Origin: an uncultured Flavobacteriales bacterium
GTDB lineage: Bacteria > Bacteroidota > Bacteroidia > Flavobacteriales > CAJXXR01
Assembly (NCBI GenBank): GCA_913063375.1
Contig: CAJXXR010000004.1
Span: 1 to 64,000, forward strand
Direction of reading: 5' to 3'
DNA length: 64,000 nt
Shown here: in pieces, positions 62,203 to 64,000 of the stretch
Position numbering within the stretch: position 1 is the stretch's first letter
Layout: every line of letters begins with the position of its first letter
The notes under the pieces: model-generated
Told to the model about the DNA's origin: nothing
Databases searched by the model: none
What the model saw: the letters and a program-made list of their open reading frames with translations, nothing else
Made by a program: the position numbers and the translations under genes

Positions 62203-62547
62203 TTAGTTCTCTTGTAATCTTTTTTCAATAAAAAGGTATGCACTATCAATGGTCAAAATGATGTTCTCAAAATTACTTTCTAAGTAAGGTAAATCCTTAG
62301 CTTTCATTTTGCGTTCATGAATTTCAAACTCATCAAAAACTTCTACCAATCCGACCATTTTAAAAGAAGGCCTCATCTTATGGAAAATTCCCTTTAAGGA
62401 TTCTAGATCTTTATGGTCATATCCTGTTACAATTATAGCCTTAGATTCAATTAATTGATCTAAGAATAATTTGAACATTTGATTGATCAAATCTTGGTCA
62501 CCAAAATAAAGTTTGTCTAAAATTTTCTCGTCGAAGATTAATTCCAA
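62203..62547 (-). CDS. Hpt (histidine phosphotransfer) domain protein, TTG start
   Basis: A 114-residue stand-alone helical phosphotransfer protein. His56 sits in 'KGIFHKMRPSFKMVGL', the equivalent of the 'H.LKG....G' Hpt motif, with 'LPYLESNFENIILTIDSAYLFIEKRL' as the closing helices. Translation probably begins at TTG 62547, because no ATG precedes the first helix. Directly upstream of a LytTR regulator with a 12-base gap, it would pass phosphate from a hybrid kinase to that regulator, which is uncommon for LytTR systems. Confidence 0.82.
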   Translation of the reverse strand: MELIFDEKILDKLYFGDQDLINQMFKLFLDQLIESKAIIVTGYDHKDLESLKGIFHKMRPSFKMVGLVEVFDEFEIHERKMKAKDLPYLESNFENIILTIDSAYLFIEKRLQEN

Positions 62548-62717
62548 TTTTGCTATAATTAAGTTAGGTTATGATTAACGAAATTAACCTATTCAGCCCT
62601 TTTAAAAAAGGAATATAATAAAATATATTAATTTAAAGAATTGTCTGAAGAGAAACAGTCGAAATATCTCGAAATTGCCGTTATATTTGACTTTTTCCAG
62701 TCTAATTTACTGTTAAA

Positions 62718-63332
62718 TCAAGCTTTTTTATTGCGTTTTATGATATAGATCTTACTCTCCTCTTTCCGGATAAGTCGTTCAATATTTTTTTGATGTGATA
62801 CCAATACTAAAGCTGCAACTGTTATTGCAAAAAATAATAGGGCAGGTTCTGTAACATCAAAAACAAAGATTAACCATAGTGGAAATGAAATTGCTGAAAT
62901 TATTGAGCTCAGTGAAACATAATGTGATATACTTAATAAGATTATAAATAAACACAATGAAAGCAATGCGCCTAAGGGGTGCAATGCAAGTACTACACCA
63001 AGTAAACTAGCGATTCCTTTACCTCCCCGAAATCCTGCATATACTGGGAATATATGACCAATAACAGCTATAATACCTAAGGTCACCTGCATTGGGATAT
63101 TATCAGGAGTACCGGATAATAAAACAAGATTGACAGAAGCAAATGCTTTTAATATATCTATAAGTAAGACGGGAATACCCGCTTTTTTTCCTAATACCCT
63201 AAAGGTGTTGGTTGCTCCAGCATTTCCACTTCCATACTCGCGTACGTCAATTTTGTAAAACGCTTTTCCTATCCACACAGCAGTAGGGATAGAACCAATT
63301 AGATAGGCTAGGAGATACAATAATATCTTCAT
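62718..63332 (-). CDS. plsY: Acyl-phosphate glycerol-3-phosphate acyltransferase
   Basis: A 204-residue inner-membrane enzyme with about five to six membrane helices that acylates glycerol-3-phosphate from acyl-phosphate, the first step of phospholipid synthesis. The family motifs are clear: 'LIGSIPTAVWIGKAFYKIDVREYGSGNAGATNTFRVLGKKAG' (motif 1), 'GHIFPVYAGFRGGKGIASLLGV' (motif 2) and 'YVSLSSIISAISFP' (motif 3). The C-terminus is basic. Transcribed alone, divergent from nothing and about 65 bases from the next gene. Confidence 0.95.
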   Translation of the reverse strand: MKILLYLLAYLIGSIPTAVWIGKAFYKIDVREYGSGNAGATNTFRVLGKKAGIPVLLIDILKAFASVNLVLLSGTPDNIPMQVTLGIIAVIGHIFPVYAGFRGGKGIASLLGVVLALHPLGALLSLCLFIILLSISHYVSLSSIISAISFPLWLIFVFDVTEPALLFFAITVAALVLVSHQKNIERLIRKEESKIYIIKRNKKA

Positions 63333-63397
63333 AGTTTAATTTCTAACCAAGCTGCAATTTACAAATAATTCACTTTTTATCTAATTTTTCTGTCAAT

Positions 63398-64000
63398 TCA
63401 CCTCTTGAAATCAGGACTAAGTGTTGTTTTAAATCGTTCTCCTTTCTTCTTTTTGTCCTTTGTCTTTTTCTGTATCAGTCGATTATATTTATCTTCTGAA
63501 GAATAGGTGTACAATATATTTCCGTCGATTTCTAAGAAATAATAGCCTCCTTCTTCGAATTCTAGGTAGAAATACCAATAGTCACCCTCAGAATCTGGTC
63601 TATATTGTACATTTCCTTTGACCAATCTGTCCACTTTGGTTCCATTTACATGGTTTAAGCTTAAATATTCTTCAGAACTTTCAAATACTTCTAGATCTTT
63701 ATTCCAGACCATATTGAGCCCTGTGAAAAATAGGTCATTTCGCATGGATGGATGCACAAAATACCTCCCTTTTGCTTTTGCTTTAAAATACCTTTTGCTT
63801 TGTTCTTTTCCAATAACTGCCGCTAAGAAATTTGAAAAGCTTTGCTGGTCTTCATCAGATTGCTCCACATGTTTTAGTTTCCTAACAATATCTTTTCTCA
63901 TCCATTTTAAAGCCTTTTCGGCAATTGGAAAATCAATTCCGAGGTGTAGTTCAAACTGACTTGGTGTTTCTTTATCCTGCTCCCACTGTATGGAACCATA
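63398..64000 (-). CDS. Hypothetical protein, C-terminal part only (5' end beyond window)
   Basis: Not recognised. The minus-strand frame stays open from the stop at 63398 to the right edge of the window, so the protein is at least 200 residues and its start lies outside. The ATG at 63901 is probably internal, because the sequence upstream of it ('IDFPIAEKALKWM', 'ETPSQFELHLG') reads as normal protein. It contains acidic-aromatic stretches ('EGDYWYFYLEFEEGGYYFLEID') and ends in a very basic tail ('QKKTKDKKKKGERFKTTLSPDFKR'), which could bind nucleic acid or membrane phosphate. No signal peptide can be judged. Confidence 0.72.
   Translation of the reverse strand, partial: YGSIQWEQDKETPSQFELHLGIDFPIAEKALKWMRKDIVRKLKHVEQSDEDQQSFSNFLAAVIGKEQSKRYFKAKAKGRYFVHPSMRNDLFFTGLNMVWNKDLEVFESSEEYLSLNHVNGTKVDRLVKGNVQYRPDSEGDYWYFYLEFEEGGYYFLEIDGNILYTYSSEDKYNRLIQKKTKDKKKKGERFKTTLSPDFKR

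Overview
The window is AT-rich, gene-dense chromosomal DNA from a member of the Bacteroidota, most likely a flavobacterial-type (Flavobacteriales or near relative) free-living species. The support comes from several independent signs. There are type IX secretion (T9SS) type A C-terminal sorting domains on secreted proteins, signal peptides ending in 'AQ', and promoters of the Bacteroidota form TTG-N17-21-TAnnTTTG. Lineage-typical families are present (DUF349, DUF5606, the alternative GlmU family, BshC, LytTR regulators paired with YehU/LytS-type kinases). Shine-Dalgarno sequences are scarce. I found no rRNA, tRNA, CRISPR array, insertion sequence or prophage gene.

Layout. 1-7012: a DEAD-box RNA helicase cut by the left edge, convergent with a giant T9SS-exported zinc metallopeptidase carrying 13 cysteine-bounded repeats. 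7059-13864: rarA, bshC, guaA, then a universal-stress-protein/cation-proton antiporter pair. 14018-17813: two tandem OmpA-family porin-like proteins and cmk. 17862-28275: mostly minus strand, with an intradiol-dioxygenase-like T9SS protein, a cysteine-dioxygenase-like protein, a GNAT acetyltransferase, a DUF349 protein, aroE, two DUF368 lipid-carrier translocase paralogs, a rhodanese, a phosphosulfolactate synthase and a TPR protein. 28486-34998: glmM, cysteine desulfurase, three glycosyltransferases and dapD.

35095-43370 is the most unusual region. Four small secreted DNRLRE/CBM96-like beta-sandwich proteins, plus the stranded C-terminus of a fifth, are interleaved with one LytTR response regulator and two paralogous 672-673-residue TPR histidine kinases. 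The two kinases have matching, nearly leaderless promoters. It looks like a self-expanded sensor/secreted-effector locus and is the best candidate for an undescribed system here.

43387-64000: redox proteins (thioredoxin-like, 2-Cys peroxiredoxin), a low-molecular-weight phosphatase, two T9SS cargo proteins, valS, a secreted transglutaminase-like TPR protein, dapA, an alternative glmU, a truncated haemoglobin, a redoxin lipoprotein overlapping a T9SS subtilase, a DUF5606 protein, a PgpH-type 7TM-HD phosphodiesterase, idi, an Hpt/LytTR pair, plsY and a hypothetical protein cut by the right edge.

Themes: envelope and cell-wall precursors (glmM, glmU, dapA, dapD, DUF368, glycosyltransferases, plsY, idi), thiol/sulfur chemistry (bshC, cysteine desulfurase, rhodanese, phosphosulfolactate synthase, cysteine-dioxygenase-like, peroxiredoxin), secreted T9SS proteins, and LytTR signalling. 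Functions are assigned from motifs read by eye; no database search was run.
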